This document shows positions 52,367-60,943 of a stretch of DNA of 64,000 nt, piece by piece (the stretch's first letter is position 1; each line of letters begins with the position of its first letter). The translations under genes were made by a program, and so were the position numbers. This DNA comes from Bacillus massiliigorillae (GTDB lineage: Bacteria; Bacillota; Bacilli; Bacillales; DSM-1321): positions 809,435-873,434 of the forward strand of contig NZ_HG428741.1 of assembly GCF_000380245.2 (NCBI RefSeq), written 5' to 3'. The notes below the pieces were generated by a model. It was not told the origin of the DNA, did no database searches, and was given only the letters and a program-made list of their open reading frames with translations.

Positions 52367-53017
52367 ATTTTTCACTCCTTTCAAAAAATAGTAAATATTA
52401 TGAGTACAATTTCATCATACAAAACAAATTTTAAATATCTAGAAGAAATTTACAGATTCACAAATTGTTCAATGCTCATTTTTTCACTATAAGAATAATG
52501 GTAAGTTGATTTTATAAGGATTTACTCTGGTTTTATTTGGGGATAATTGTGAAATAAATGTGAAGTTCATAGAAGGTGTAATTTATGAGTGATAACGCTT
52601 ACAAAAAGTAGATATATTAATATAATTAAAAAGAATGGAATAAAGTTTAAAAATTTGGTTACGAAACTATTTTATTAATGCAGCTATAGTGAATATTTCA
52701 GTAATGTCTGTTGGAGTTGAAGAAATTCAGTATGGATTAAGCTGTAGTATTGGTTGATGTTTGGCGTGACAATGAAGGGAGATTTTGAGGGAATAAATAG
52801 GGATACTTATTGATTTTAGAAGATAGAAATTATTTTTAGAATTATATGAAAAATAGAACTTTTTTTGGTTTGAATTGTCTACATTGTCACCAAAAAACAC
52901 TACTGACACCTTATAAACCCGTAATCTGCCTACGTTTCTTCCTATGCAACCTGCCAGAGAGTACCAATTCACGAACAAAAAGAAAGAACCTATACCAAAT
53001 AATTCGGTTCTAAGTTC
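52367..53017. other. long AT-rich intergenic region
   Basis: About 650 bp without a supportable gene. It must hold the oxidase promoter (minus strand). Two sites near the right end resemble PurR boxes: ATTCACGAACAAA (about 52964) and, on the minus strand, AGAACCGAATTAT (about 52999-53011). A minus-strand frame covers 52727-53113 but it runs through the guanine riboswitch and has no ribosome site. Confidence 0.5.
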
Positions 53018-53046
53018 TTTACAAAGTCGATTTCTGTCGATATAAT
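53018..53046 (+). promoter_or_regulatory. promoter of xpt-pbuX
   Basis: TTTACA (53018-53023), 17-bp spacer, TATAAT (53041-53046), just upstream of the riboswitch. Confidence 0.65.
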
Positions 53047-53070
53047 ACCGTTTATCGATAATAAAAAAGT

Positions 53071-53141
53071 CTCTCATATAATAGCGAGGATATGGCTCGC
53101 GAGTTTCTACCAAGTTACCGGAAATAACTTGACTATGGGTG
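53071..53141 (+). ncRNA. guanine riboswitch (purine aptamer)
   Basis: Matches the purine riboswitch core: ATATAAT, GATATGG, GTTTCTACC and GACTATGGG in the right order. P2 is GCGAG / CTCGC, P3 is AAGTTA / TAACTT. The base before TATG in GACTATG is C, the guanine-specific (xpt) form rather than the adenine form. P1 closes between CTCTCAT and ATGGGTG with one mismatch. Confidence 0.92.
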
Positions 53142-53171
53142 CGTATTTTTTTCTTGAGATTGTATAAATAT

Positions 53172-53235
53172 AAGCTCGAGCTAAATTACTGTACTCATTT
53201 TTTTGAGAATAGTATTTTAGTTCGAGCTTTTTTAT
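53172..53235 (+). terminator. riboswitch-controlled terminator before xpt
   Basis: AAGCTCGAGCTAAA / TTTTAGTTCGAGCTT with an inner stem, followed by TTTTT. It should form when guanine is bound and stop xpt-pbuX transcription. Confidence 0.82.
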
Positions 53236-53271
53236 TGTAAAAATGTTTTTCATAATATTGGAGGTTTAAAC

Positions 53272-53844
53272 ATGGAAGCTTTGAAGCAAAAAATTGTGCA
53301 AGAGGGTAAGGTCCTTTCGGAGCATGTATTGAAAGTAGACTCTTTCATTAATCATCAAATGGATCCTTTTCTAATGAAACAAATAGGAGAGGAATTTGCG
53401 ACAAGGTTTCAAGATAAAGGCATCACAAAGGTTCTTACGATTGAATCTTCGGGTATTGGACCTGGATTAATGGCCGCATTAGAATTAAAGGTACCGATGG
53501 TATTTGCTCGTAAACGTAAATCATTAACTTTAAAAGAAGGTTTAATAACTGCGACGGTTTATTCATTTACAAAGCAAGAATCAAATGAAGTAACGATTTC
53601 TAGCAATTATATTCAAGAAGGCGATCGTGTACTAATCATTGATGATTTCTTAGCAAATGGACAAGCGGCTCTTGGTTTAATTGATATTGTAAAGCAAGCT
53701 GGAGCTATTCCTGTTGGGGTGGGAATCGTTATTGAGAAGTCTTTCCAAAATGGACATCAACTCGTTAAAGACACTGGAGTACAAGTTGAATCACTAGCAA
53801 GAATTGCCTCATTGAAAGATGGCAAAGTAGAATTTGTAGATTAA
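53272..53844 (+). CDS. xpt: xanthine phosphoribosyltransferase
   Basis: 190 aa, family length. PRPP-binding VLIIDDFLANGQA near residues 120-132 and ESSGIGPG near 60. Salvages xanthine to XMP. TTGGAGG ribosome site, 16-20 nt before pbuX, under the guanine riboswitch. Confidence 0.95.
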   Translation: MEALKQKIVQEGKVLSEHVLKVDSFINHQMDPFLMKQIGEEFATRFQDKGITKVLTIESSGIGPGLMAALELKVPMVFARKRKSLTLKEGLITATVYSFTKQESNEVTISSNYIQEGDRVLIIDDFLANGQAALGLIDIVKQAGAIPVGVGIVIEKSFQNGHQLVKDTGVQVESLARIASLKDGKVEFVD

Positions 53845-53863
53845 TTATACGGGGGTAAAATTG

Positions 53864-55183
53864 GTGAAAAGTAATAGCAATATTTTTAAGATTGGCTCGT
53901 TAGGGATTCAACATGTACTAGCTATGTATGCAGGAGCTATTCTTGTGCCATTAATTGTTGGTGGTGCTTTGGGACTTGATGGAGAACAATTAACATATTT
54001 AGTATCTATCGATATATTAACGAGTGGAATCGCAACATTACTACAAGTATATAGTAATAAATTTACTGGAATCGGACTTCCTATTATGCTTGGTTGTACA
54101 TTTACGGCAGTACCTCCAATGATTTCAATTGGTGGAGAATACGGCATTTCAAGTATTTATGGTTCTATTATTGTTTCTGGTATTATTGTTGTGCTTATTA
54201 GTACTTTTTTTGGAAAGCTTGTTCGCTTCTTTCCACCTGTTGTAACAGGTTCAGTTGTTACAATTATTGGGATTACCTTAATTCCAGTTGCTATTAATAA
54301 TTTAGCTGGCGGCGATCAAGGTGCACCTGATTTTGCATCTTCACAAAACATTCTTTTAGGATTTGGAACTTTATTAATTATTATTTTATTATATAAATTT
54401 TCAAGTGGCTTCTTACGTGCTATTTCTGTTTTAATAGGTATTATTGTTGGTACAGTGGCTGCTTATTTTATGGGGATGCTTGATTTTACTGAGATGACTA
54501 ATGCAGATTGGTTCCATCTTCCAAAGCCATTTTACTTTGGTGTTCCAACATTTGAGATAACACCGATTATCATCATGACGCTTGTGGCAATTGTAAGTTT
54601 AGTAGAATCAACAGGTGTTTACTTTGCTCTTGGAGATATTTGTGATAAAGAAATTAAAGAAAAAGATCTAGTAAAAGGTTATCGTGCGGAAGGACTTGCA
54701 AGTGTAATCGGAGGATTATTTAATGCATTTCCATATACTACTTTTTCACAGAATGTAGGTTTATTACAAATTACAGGAGTTAAATCAAAAAAAGTAATTT
54801 ATGCAGCAGTCATGTTCTTAGTGATTTTAGGTCTTATTCCAAAGATGGGGGCATTAGCTACTATTATTCCTACATCTGTATTAGGCGGTGCGATGGTTGC
54901 GATGTTCGGTATGGTTGCAACTGCGGGAATTAAAATGCTAAGCCGAGTAAACTTTGATAGACAAGAAAACATGTTCATTATTGCCATCTCAATTGGTTTG
55001 GGATTAGGTGTAACAGTTGTACCAGATTTATTTAAAAGTTTACCTTCAAACCTTGCTATTATAACAAATAGTGGAATTGTAATGGGGAGCTTATCAGCAA
55101 TCTTTTTAAATATCTTGTTTAATATGATTCCTGGTAAAAAGAAAGCTATGCTAGAAGAAAATCAAGCTAAGAAGGTTTCTTAA
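53864..55183 (+). CDS. pbuX: xanthine permease (NCS2/NAT family)
   Basis: 439 aa, about 14 helices. QHVLAMYAGAILVPLIVGGALGL near the N-terminus and the NCS2 core VSLVESTGVYFALGDI and NAFPYTTFSQNVGL. GGGGG at 53851-53855 fits GTG 53864 (TTG 53861 possible). Imports xanthine for xpt. Two decayed copies of its 3' end lie at 56549 and 57133. Confidence 0.93.
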   Translation: MKSNSNIFKIGSLGIQHVLAMYAGAILVPLIVGGALGLDGEQLTYLVSIDILTSGIATLLQVYSNKFTGIGLPIMLGCTFTAVPPMISIGGEYGISSIYGSIIVSGIIVVLISTFFGKLVRFFPPVVTGSVVTIIGITLIPVAINNLAGGDQGAPDFASSQNILLGFGTLLIIILLYKFSSGFLRAISVLIGIIVGTVAAYFMGMLDFTEMTNADWFHLPKPFYFGVPTFEITPIIIMTLVAIVSLVESTGVYFALGDICDKEIKEKDLVKGYRAEGLASVIGGLFNAFPYTTFSQNVGLLQITGVKSKKVIYAAVMFLVILGLIPKMGALATIIPTSVLGGAMVAMFGMVATAGIKMLSRVNFDRQENMFIIAISIGLGLGVTVVPDLFKSLPSNLAIITNSGIVMGSLSAIFLNILFNMIPGKKKAMLEENQAKKVS

Positions 55184-55285
55184 CAAACTAATTAGAACTC
55201 ATATGTCCAACATTCTGGAACGCAAAAAACGTAAGAACATCGCCTAGGTTTTCAGGCCTAATTAAGTAAAAAAGGGGACATAAAT

Positions 55286-55336
55286 AAACAAGGAACTCCT
55301 GTTTTAATTTTGGGAGTTCCTTGTTTATTTTACATA
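55286..55336. terminator. bidirectional terminator after pbuX
   Basis: AAATAAACAAGGAACTCC / GGAGTTCCTTGTTTATTT, perfect 18-bp stem. Confidence 0.88.
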
Positions 55337-55371
55337 TTAAATACATAAAGACTGCTTGTTAAATAATCATA

Positions 55372-55602
55372 TTATTTAACAAAAGAAAGCAAGCTTTCTG
55401 GATCAAATCCTAATACCCAGTTACCATTAATCTTAGTTTGCGGTACTCCCATTTGTCCTGTTTCTTCAACTAACTTTTGTGCAGCTTGTTGATCTAATTG
55501 AACATTAACTTCTTTATAGGCTAACCCTTTATCATCAAGAAAATTTTTCATCATTGTACAATAAGGGCAAGTATTTGTTGAATATACAGTAATATCGTTC
55601 AT
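55372..55602 (-). CDS. glutaredoxin-family protein
   Basis: 76 aa from the ATG at 55602 (GGGAGGAT upstream). CPYC redox motif in STNTCPYCTMMKNFL, conserved cis-proline in MGVPQT and the GFDPE end. Glutaredoxin/NrdH-like. A CsoR/CstR-type palindrome overlaps its promoter, which points to a role in copper or reactive-sulfur handling. The longer frame to 55737 runs through the promoter and is not translated. Confidence 0.85.
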   Translation of the reverse strand: MNDITVYSTNTCPYCTMMKNFLDDKGLAYKEVNVQLDQQAAQKLVEETGQMGVPQTKINGNWVLGFDPESLLSFVK

Positions 55603-55687
55603 TATTTTATCCTCCCATTTATACCTTTTTAAGTATAATATTGATTTAATTTTTTTCGTGTAACTTTTTATAAGTATAGGGATTTTG

Positions 55688-55703
55688 ATACCCCTATAGG
55701 TAT
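55688..55703 (-). promoter_or_regulatory. CsoR/CstR-like operator at the glutaredoxin promoter
   Basis: ATACC-N6-GGTAT palindrome within ATACCCCTATAGGTAT. This resembles the G/C-tract sites of the CsoR/CstR/FrmR family. On the minus strand, TTGTTT with an 18-bp spacer and TATTAT lie just upstream, so a bound repressor would block transcription. No csoR-type gene is in the window. Confidence 0.5.
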
Positions 55704-55767
55704 AATAACAAGATATATAAATAAAAACAAGTATCAAGTTTATCTAAAGTGAGATTTTAATTTAATT

Positions 55768-56339
55768 TTACTTTTGCTTATCTTTAATCTTTTTATACCA
55801 TAATATGTGCCTATGCTTTACATATTCTTCGTCAACATAACCAGTAAACATACCTGGAAGAAGCTTCCGATTTGCTTTTATGATAAAAGCTGCAAGATGA
55901 GCCACAAGAAGTACAACAAGGGCAACTGTAGCGATATTATGAATGGCAGTAGAAATAGATACAATTGAATTTGGTATGGATAAGTCGGATACATTTTTTA
56001 CCACTTTGATTAATCCAGTTATGACCAGTGATAAGACTGTTACTGCTATAGCTATATAAGCAAGTCTCTGTACGGCAAGATATTTTTCACTTGGAGGTTC
56101 TTCTCCATTAGTCATCATTGCTTTTATGATTTTCCAAGATTCCTTTACATCTCCACGTTTAGGGAGTGCATCAAACTCCTTGTTGAAAAAGTGGACAAAC
56201 ATGTGATAAAAAAAACAAAAATGAGGAGGATACCAGCTACATAATGCATTAGCAATGTAATATTATAATCTCCAAGCCATTCGGCACCTGGTAGTTTAAC
56301 AATATTGTAGCGTTTATAAACGGGCATTTGACCATACAT
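55768..56339 (-). pseudogene. cytochrome b subunit of a membrane reductase (FdhI-like), truncated and frameshifted
   Basis: The 5' part (to 56339) reads YGQMPVYKRYNIVKLPGAEWLGDYNITLLMHYVAGILLIFVFFI; the rest continues in another frame from ~56202 (HMFVHFFNKEFDALPKRGDV...) to the stop at 55768. Together they form the b-type cytochrome subunit of formate/thiosulfate-type reductases. The break lies at an A8 run near 56207-56214. The first helix of the family is also missing, so the gene is 5'-truncated. The catalytic subunits are absent. Confidence 0.7.
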
Positions 56340-56548
56340 GGGGTATAATAGATAATCAATAGATTCTAATTAAATCGATATGGGAATAAAATAGGTTGTA
56401 ACAAATTAGAAACATTAAATGCAGCGGTTAATAGGTTTGATTTTCGTATTAATATTAAGTTGTGTATTAATATCTAAACTGGGGATATTTGCGGTTTAGT
56501 ATATATTTATTTATGGTACAGCTCTGAGGTATATGTTTAATAAAAATG

Positions 56549-56586
56549 TTTTGCTAGAAGAAAATCAGGCTAAGAAGGTTTCTTAA
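56549..56586 (+). pseudogene. decayed copy of the pbuX 3' end (1)
   Basis: GCTAGAAGAAAATCAGGCTAAGAAGGTTTCTTAA nearly repeats the last 12 codons of pbuX (about 55149-55183), with one base changed. The sequence before it (from ~56420) has only scattered membrane-protein-like stretches. Confidence 0.65.
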
Positions 56587-56610
56587 AAGGACGGCTATTT
56601 TGAATAGAAA

Positions 56611-56662
56611 GGGAGTATCCAGAAAGTGTGTTTGAGATAACTTTCTGAATACTCCCTATTTT
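56611..56662. terminator. bidirectional terminator
   Basis: GGGAGTATCCAGAAAGT / ACTTTCTGAATACTCCC with a T-rich tail on the plus strand. Confidence 0.8.
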
Positions 56663-56953
56663 TTATTTTGATTCCATTATATTTTTCTTTTTGCGAGAAG
56701 TAAGTAAGAAAGGAGCAATTAGTAGTGTTGCTAATCCTAATTCAAAGTATATTGCACCAGATTCTATGATATTTACATTTTGATAATCACCAATAATGAA
56801 GTCATCTGCAAAAATGACAGTTCCTAGTAATAAAAATAATCTTGAAATGATAATAGTTGTGATTTTATGCTTCTTCTTTATCCCTATCGTATAGCCAATA
56901 AGAAGTATTGCTGCAAGGCAAAGAATAATGGATGGGTTTAATAAACTGTTCAT
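56663..56953 (-). CDS. small membrane protein, unknown function
   Basis: 96 aa, three hydrophobic helices and a basic end (RKKKNIMESK). GAGGTG ribosome site. No family recognised. A perfect palindrome (56978-56995) lies in its promoter region. Confidence 0.65.
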   Translation of the reverse strand: MNSLLNPSIILCLAAILLIGYTIGIKKKHKITTIIISRLFLLLGTVIFADDFIIGDYQNVNIIESGAIYFELGLATLLIAPFLLTSRKKKNIMESK

Positions 56954-56977
56954 ATGATCACCTCAGAGATTTATTTA

Positions 56978-56995
56978 TGTTGATAAATCAACATT
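56978..56995 (-). promoter_or_regulatory. palindromic operator candidate
   Basis: ATGTTGAT, AA, ATCAACAT: perfect 8-bp arms, 25 bp before the start of the 96-aa gene. A TATAAT on the minus strand lies just upstream (about 57010). Confidence 0.5.
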
Positions 56996-57132
56996 TGAAA
57001 ACATAGTAATTATAATATTCAGAATGTTTATACTATTCCGATGTTGTTTATTCATTATATTGTAACATTTGAAAAAAGGCAAGGGGTATTTATGCACTTG
57101 ATTTATAAAGAAGTTTATTTCCTGATTTTTTC

Positions 57133-57210
57133 ATCATAACGAACAGTGGAATTGTAGTGGCGGACTTAGCAGCAATCTGCAAAATTACAGGTTACAAAGG
57201 TTTCTTACTA
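57133..57210 (+). pseudogene. decayed copy of the pbuX 3' end (2)
   Basis: ATAACGAACAGTGGAATTGTAGTGG, then ..CTTAGCAGCAATCT.. match pbuX at about 55059-55105 with a few changes, and AAAGGTTTCTTA matches its end, with the segment between deleted. Confidence 0.55.
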
Positions 57211-57265
57211 TATATTTCATTTTGATTCAGTGACATTTCGGAAAACAAGTATAGTTCAGAATAAA

Positions 57266-57305
57266 TGTAGAAAACCAGTGCAATTTATCACTGGTTTTCT
57301 ACATT
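57266..57305. terminator. bidirectional terminator
   Basis: ATGTAGAAAACCAGTG / CACTGGTTTTCTACAT, perfect 16-bp stem. Confidence 0.82.
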
Positions 57306-57447
57306 TATTTAGTAACACATTTTCCTATATGAAATTTTTTTCATAATATTTTTAAATGGAGTTAATATAAAAATGTTATATATAACAACATTAAAGTAGC
57401 GAATTTATAAATATAAATCGTATTTCTATTCAGTCGATACGGATATA

Positions 57448-58017
57448 TTATACAAAAATTTCATACAAGCCTATGAGAATAAGGAATACACCTGATATTG
57501 TTGTGGAATGCTTCCCAAACACTGTTTTCGCAAGAATATAGCCGAATTTACTACCAATTCCAATAGTGATTAAGGAGAATAATCCAATTGATACGACAGT
57601 CCAGAGTGGAGAGATATTATTTGCTCCGATGGCAATACCAGTTGCTAAACAATTAAGTGATAATGTAAATCCTAAATAAATAGCTTCCTTGGCTGAAATA
57701 ATTTGATTTTGATCCCAATCAATATATTCTGGATTTTCAAAAGGTGTAGGTTTGGAAAATACCGGAGCCAAAATAGTCCAAATACCAATGATACATAACA
57801 AAATACTTCCTAATAGATTAGCGGTAGTTGTGGAAATATAATGTGTAATTGTATTTCCAGTGATAACAGCAATATATGTCACAATCATTGAAATAACAGC
57901 AATTACTATATTAGAGAGTAAGGGTATTTTGGTTTTCTTTATTCCATATGCAAGACCAATTCCTAAGTTATCTAGGTTCGCTGCAAGACCAACGAGAATG
58001 ATGGTAATTATATGCAT
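57448..58017 (-). CDS. ytaF: MntP/YtaF-family membrane protein
   Basis: 189 aa, six helices in two repeats, each with acidic or polar membrane residues (AANLDNLGIGLAYGI and SLNCLATGIAIGA). Resembles YtaF, a sporulation membrane protein related to the manganese exporter MntP. AGGAGGA ribosome site. The aspartate expected in the second repeat of MntP seems replaced by N (LNCLA), so manganese export is not certain. Confidence 0.83.
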   Translation of the reverse strand: MHIITIILVGLAANLDNLGIGLAYGIKKTKIPLLSNIVIAVISMIVTYIAVITGNTITHYISTTTANLLGSILLCIIGIWTILAPVFSKPTPFENPEYIDWDQNQIISAKEAIYLGFTLSLNCLATGIAIGANNISPLWTVVSIGLFSLITIGIGSKFGYILAKTVFGKHSTTISGVFLILIGLYEIFV

Positions 58018-58256
58018 AATAAAATCCTCCTGTAAAATGGATCTCGTTTAAATTGAAGTTCACAAGTCCAACATTAAAATGATACGGAATTAAAGATTAA
58101 GAGGGAAATGAATAAATTTACATTGATTAAAGCTTTTAGACATTTTTACTATATGTATTTAGGAAGTTTATGTGACTGTAAAACAATTGAGGGTAGTATA
58201 GTTTGTTGATAAGGTGGTTTGGTTCATAGTTTTTTGAAAGGTGCTGGTTGTTAATT

Positions 58257-58988
58257 ATGAATGATAAAGATCTTTATTTAACTGAACATTTGGAAGAATT
58301 AAGGAAAAGAATTATTATATCTGTGCTTATTTTCTTTGTTGCTCTTTGCTTTGGGATGTTTTTTGTGAAAGACATATATCTTTTTTTTACAGTTCACTTG
58401 AATTATAAGTTAGTTGTACTAGGACCTGGAGATATTATTTGGATATATTTTAGAATTGCAGCTGTATTTGCCATTGCTGTTACTTTACCAATAATTACTC
58501 ATCAGCTATGGTTATTTATTCGCCCAGCTTTGAGTAAAAAGGAAAGAAAAGTCATTTTAGCATATCTTCCTTCTATGTATATTTTGTTTTTTCTTGGATT
58601 AGCATTTGGTTATTTTTTTATTTTCCCGAATATTATGCATTTCGTAACAGGATTAGGGAAAGATTTAGTGACGTTTTCTTTTACCACTGAAAAATATTTT
58701 TCTTTTTTATTAAATTTGACACTTCCATTTGGGCTTGCGTTTGAATTACCGCTAGTCATGATGTTATTAACGTCAATAGGATTAATTAATCCATATGAAA
58801 TTGTTAAACTTAGAAAATATGCGTATTTTATTTTAATTATTATTGCGTGTCTTATATCGCCACCGGAATTTATATCTCATATTTCTGTATCGATACCATT
58901 AATCATTATTTTCGAAATTAGTATTTTCTTAGCAAAAATAGTTTATAAAAGTAAACAATTAAAGTATGTAAATCCAACAGAAGTGTAA
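58257..58988 (+). CDS. tatC: twin-arginine translocase subunit TatC
   Basis: 243 aa from ATG 58257 (GAAAGGTG upstream). HLEELRKRI at the N-terminus, six helices, and the FELPLVMMLL segment. Acts with TatA to export folded proteins. No tatA is next to it, so it must use a TatA encoded elsewhere. Confidence 0.93.
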   Translation: MNDKDLYLTEHLEELRKRIIISVLIFFVALCFGMFFVKDIYLFFTVHLNYKLVVLGPGDIIWIYFRIAAVFAIAVTLPIITHQLWLFIRPALSKKERKVILAYLPSMYILFFLGLAFGYFFIFPNIMHFVTGLGKDLVTFSFTTEKYFSFLLNLTLPFGLAFELPLVMMLLTSIGLINPYEIVKLRKYAYFILIIIACLISPPEFISHISVSIPLIIIFEISIFLAKIVYKSKQLKYVNPTEV

Positions 58989-59035
58989 TGGAGTAGTAAA
59001 ACTCGTCACTGTTCTCTAAATGAATCAATATAGAA

Positions 59036-59092
59036 AAAAGCTCTCAAAACTGCAAGTAGAATTGCAGTTTTGAGAGCTTTATTATTTTTTTT
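59036..59092 (+). terminator. terminator after tatC
   Basis: AGCTCTCAAAACTGCA / TGCAGTTTTGAGAGCT, perfect 16-bp stem, then a T-rich run. Confidence 0.88.
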
Positions 59093-59202
59093 CTTCAAAA
59101 AAAACATCTATCATCAATTTTTCAAAGGTTAAAAAAGTTAAAAAGCTAGTCAGAATAAGGATTGAAAAAAAATACAGCATTCAATCTACCAAAAAATCAC
59201 TT

Positions 59203-59219
59203 TTGGCATGAAAGTTGCT
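59203..59219 (+). promoter_or_regulatory. sigma-54 (SigL) -24/-12 promoter of the NCS1 permease
   Basis: TTGGCATGAAAGTTGCT: GG and GC are exactly 10 bp apart as in the consensus TTGGCAC-N5-TTGCT. It lies ~104 bp before the permease start, downstream of the tatC terminator. Confidence 0.78.
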
Positions 59220-59322
59220 TACGTTAAATACAGAAAATTCAAAATACTTACCGGATAATTTAGAGACAGAAATTAAATGTGTTTGATTTTTAAGTGAAAA
59301 ATTTATTAAAGGGGATGTGGAT

Positions 59323-60726
59323 ATGGTAGAGATTCTTCAACCAAAAGTAGAAGGGCAACAAAATGATGAAAGAAAAGATGATTTTGCACTTGAGAAAGTA
59401 CCAACAGAAGGACGGACAATGAGCTGGATTAGTATCACTAACGTTACTTTAGGTGTAGCCACTGCAATGCTTTTTATCCAGATGGGTAGCTTGATGGCAA
59501 TGAGCTTTGGAGCAGTAAATGCATTATTAGCAGCGGTTTATGCGACTGTTGTAGCAGGGATTTTAGGTGTAGGAATTTGCTATTTGGCAGCAAAGACGGG
59601 TTTAAATGTTAATTTAATGGCGAGGGGAGGAGGCTTTGGATATTTTGGAGCTTCTATTACATCCCTTATATATGCATTAAACTTTATTATGTATTGTGCC
59701 ATCGAAGGTGCAATTATGGCATCAGCTGTTCATGAGTATATTTCTTTTGTACCTGTTTGGGGTTTAATGATTTTCTTTGGCTTAGCTGTTATTCCGTTAA
59801 ATTGGTTTGGTATTAAACAATTAGATAAATTACAAAAATGGTCAATGCCTATTTTTATTATCCTGTTATCCATTGCTTTCTTTATTGTATTGAACCAATC
59901 TACATTTGAAGGAAATGTATGGGCATATTTACCTGAGGGTGTGGAAATTGGTGGTGTCTCATTGTTGGCTTGTATTGGCATCATGAATGGTTTGGTTGGC
60001 ATTATGGCACTTCTTGTATCAGATTATGCACGGTTTATTAAAAAAGAAGAATTTAAAATTGGTGTTTTTGCAGTTGGATTTATTCCTCAAGTAGTATGTT
60101 TTTTAATTATGGGTATTATAGGAATTTGGTTTGGTGTTCATATGGGAGAAGCTAATCCAGGTATTTTCTTTGTTCAAATATTAGGCATTGGGGGAGCATT
60201 GTTTACAATTCTTACTCAATTACGAATAAACATTACGAACTTATATAGTGGATCATTATCATTAGCTAATTTTTTCGAAAATGTATTTAAGTTTAAACCG
60301 GGACGGAATTTTTGGGTTGCATTTACGTCTATCGCAGCTATTATATTAATGCTTGGTGGTGTAATGGATCACCTTGGTAGTTTGTTAACGTTTCAAGGTG
60401 TTTTCCTTCTTTCATGGGCTGCCATATTATTAAGTGATGCGCTAGTAGTTAAGAAAATGTTGAAAATTGGGCCAAGATATTTTGAGCATAGGCAAGAATA
60501 TTTATATGCATGGAATCCAGTTGGCGTTGTCTCGTTAATTATCGCTAGCGTTGTAGGTTCAATCGCAGCTTTTGGATATATGGGTGTGTTTTTGCAAAAC
60601 GTAGCGGCTTTCTTTGCGGCGGTGCTTGCATTTATTTTAACAATTGTTATAGCGATTGCGACAAAAGGAAAATATTATAGTAAGAAGCAAGCTCAGGATA
60701 TATCGTCTGAAGAATATATCGCTTAA
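59323..60726 (+). CDS. NCS1-family permease (cytosine/purine/hydantoin type)
   Basis: 467 aa from ATG 59323 (AAAGGGGA upstream; GTG 59317 is possible). Twelve helices; TNVTLGVATAMLFIQMGSLMAMSFG and ARGGGFGYFGASI are NCS1 core helices 1 and 3. Likely imports a nitrogenous base or related ring compound. The sigma-54 promoter suggests induction by a nitrogen or carbon source through an enhancer-binding protein, which is not in the window. Confidence 0.87.
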   Translation: MVEILQPKVEGQQNDERKDDFALEKVPTEGRTMSWISITNVTLGVATAMLFIQMGSLMAMSFGAVNALLAAVYATVVAGILGVGICYLAAKTGLNVNLMARGGGFGYFGASITSLIYALNFIMYCAIEGAIMASAVHEYISFVPVWGLMIFFGLAVIPLNWFGIKQLDKLQKWSMPIFIILLSIAFFIVLNQSTFEGNVWAYLPEGVEIGGVSLLACIGIMNGLVGIMALLVSDYARFIKKEEFKIGVFAVGFIPQVVCFLIMGIIGIWFGVHMGEANPGIFFVQILGIGGALFTILTQLRINITNLYSGSLSLANFFENVFKFKPGRNFWVAFTSIAAIILMLGGVMDHLGSLLTFQGVFLLSWAAILLSDALVVKKMLKIGPRYFEHRQEYLYAWNPVGVVSLIIASVVGSIAAFGYMGVFLQNVAAFFAAVLAFILTIVIAIATKGKYYSKKQAQDISSEEYIA

Positions 60727-60803
60727 AATTTAAACAAAAGTTTTTGTTATAGTGAAGAATATAAAGAGAACATAATGCTTTAAATTACGAATACTTATTG
60801 AGA

Positions 60804-60853
60804 ATCCATTAGTGGTAGAAGTAGAAAACTCTGCTGATGGATTTTTTTCTGTT
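60804..60853 (+). terminator. terminator after the NCS1 permease
   Basis: AATCCATTAG / CTGATGGATT imperfect stem followed by T7. Confidence 0.72.
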
Positions 60854-60943
60854 TAAACGGGCACTAGAATATTATCTTTAGATAATAGGTTCGAAGTTGG
60901 TGAGAATTGAAAAATTTTGAATGAAATATGAAATTTAATGCAT

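Noticed and set aside
52727..53113. 128-aa frame on the minus strand
   Set aside because: It starts with TTG without a ribosome site and runs through the xpt promoter and the guanine riboswitch, whose conserved bases explain the sequence.
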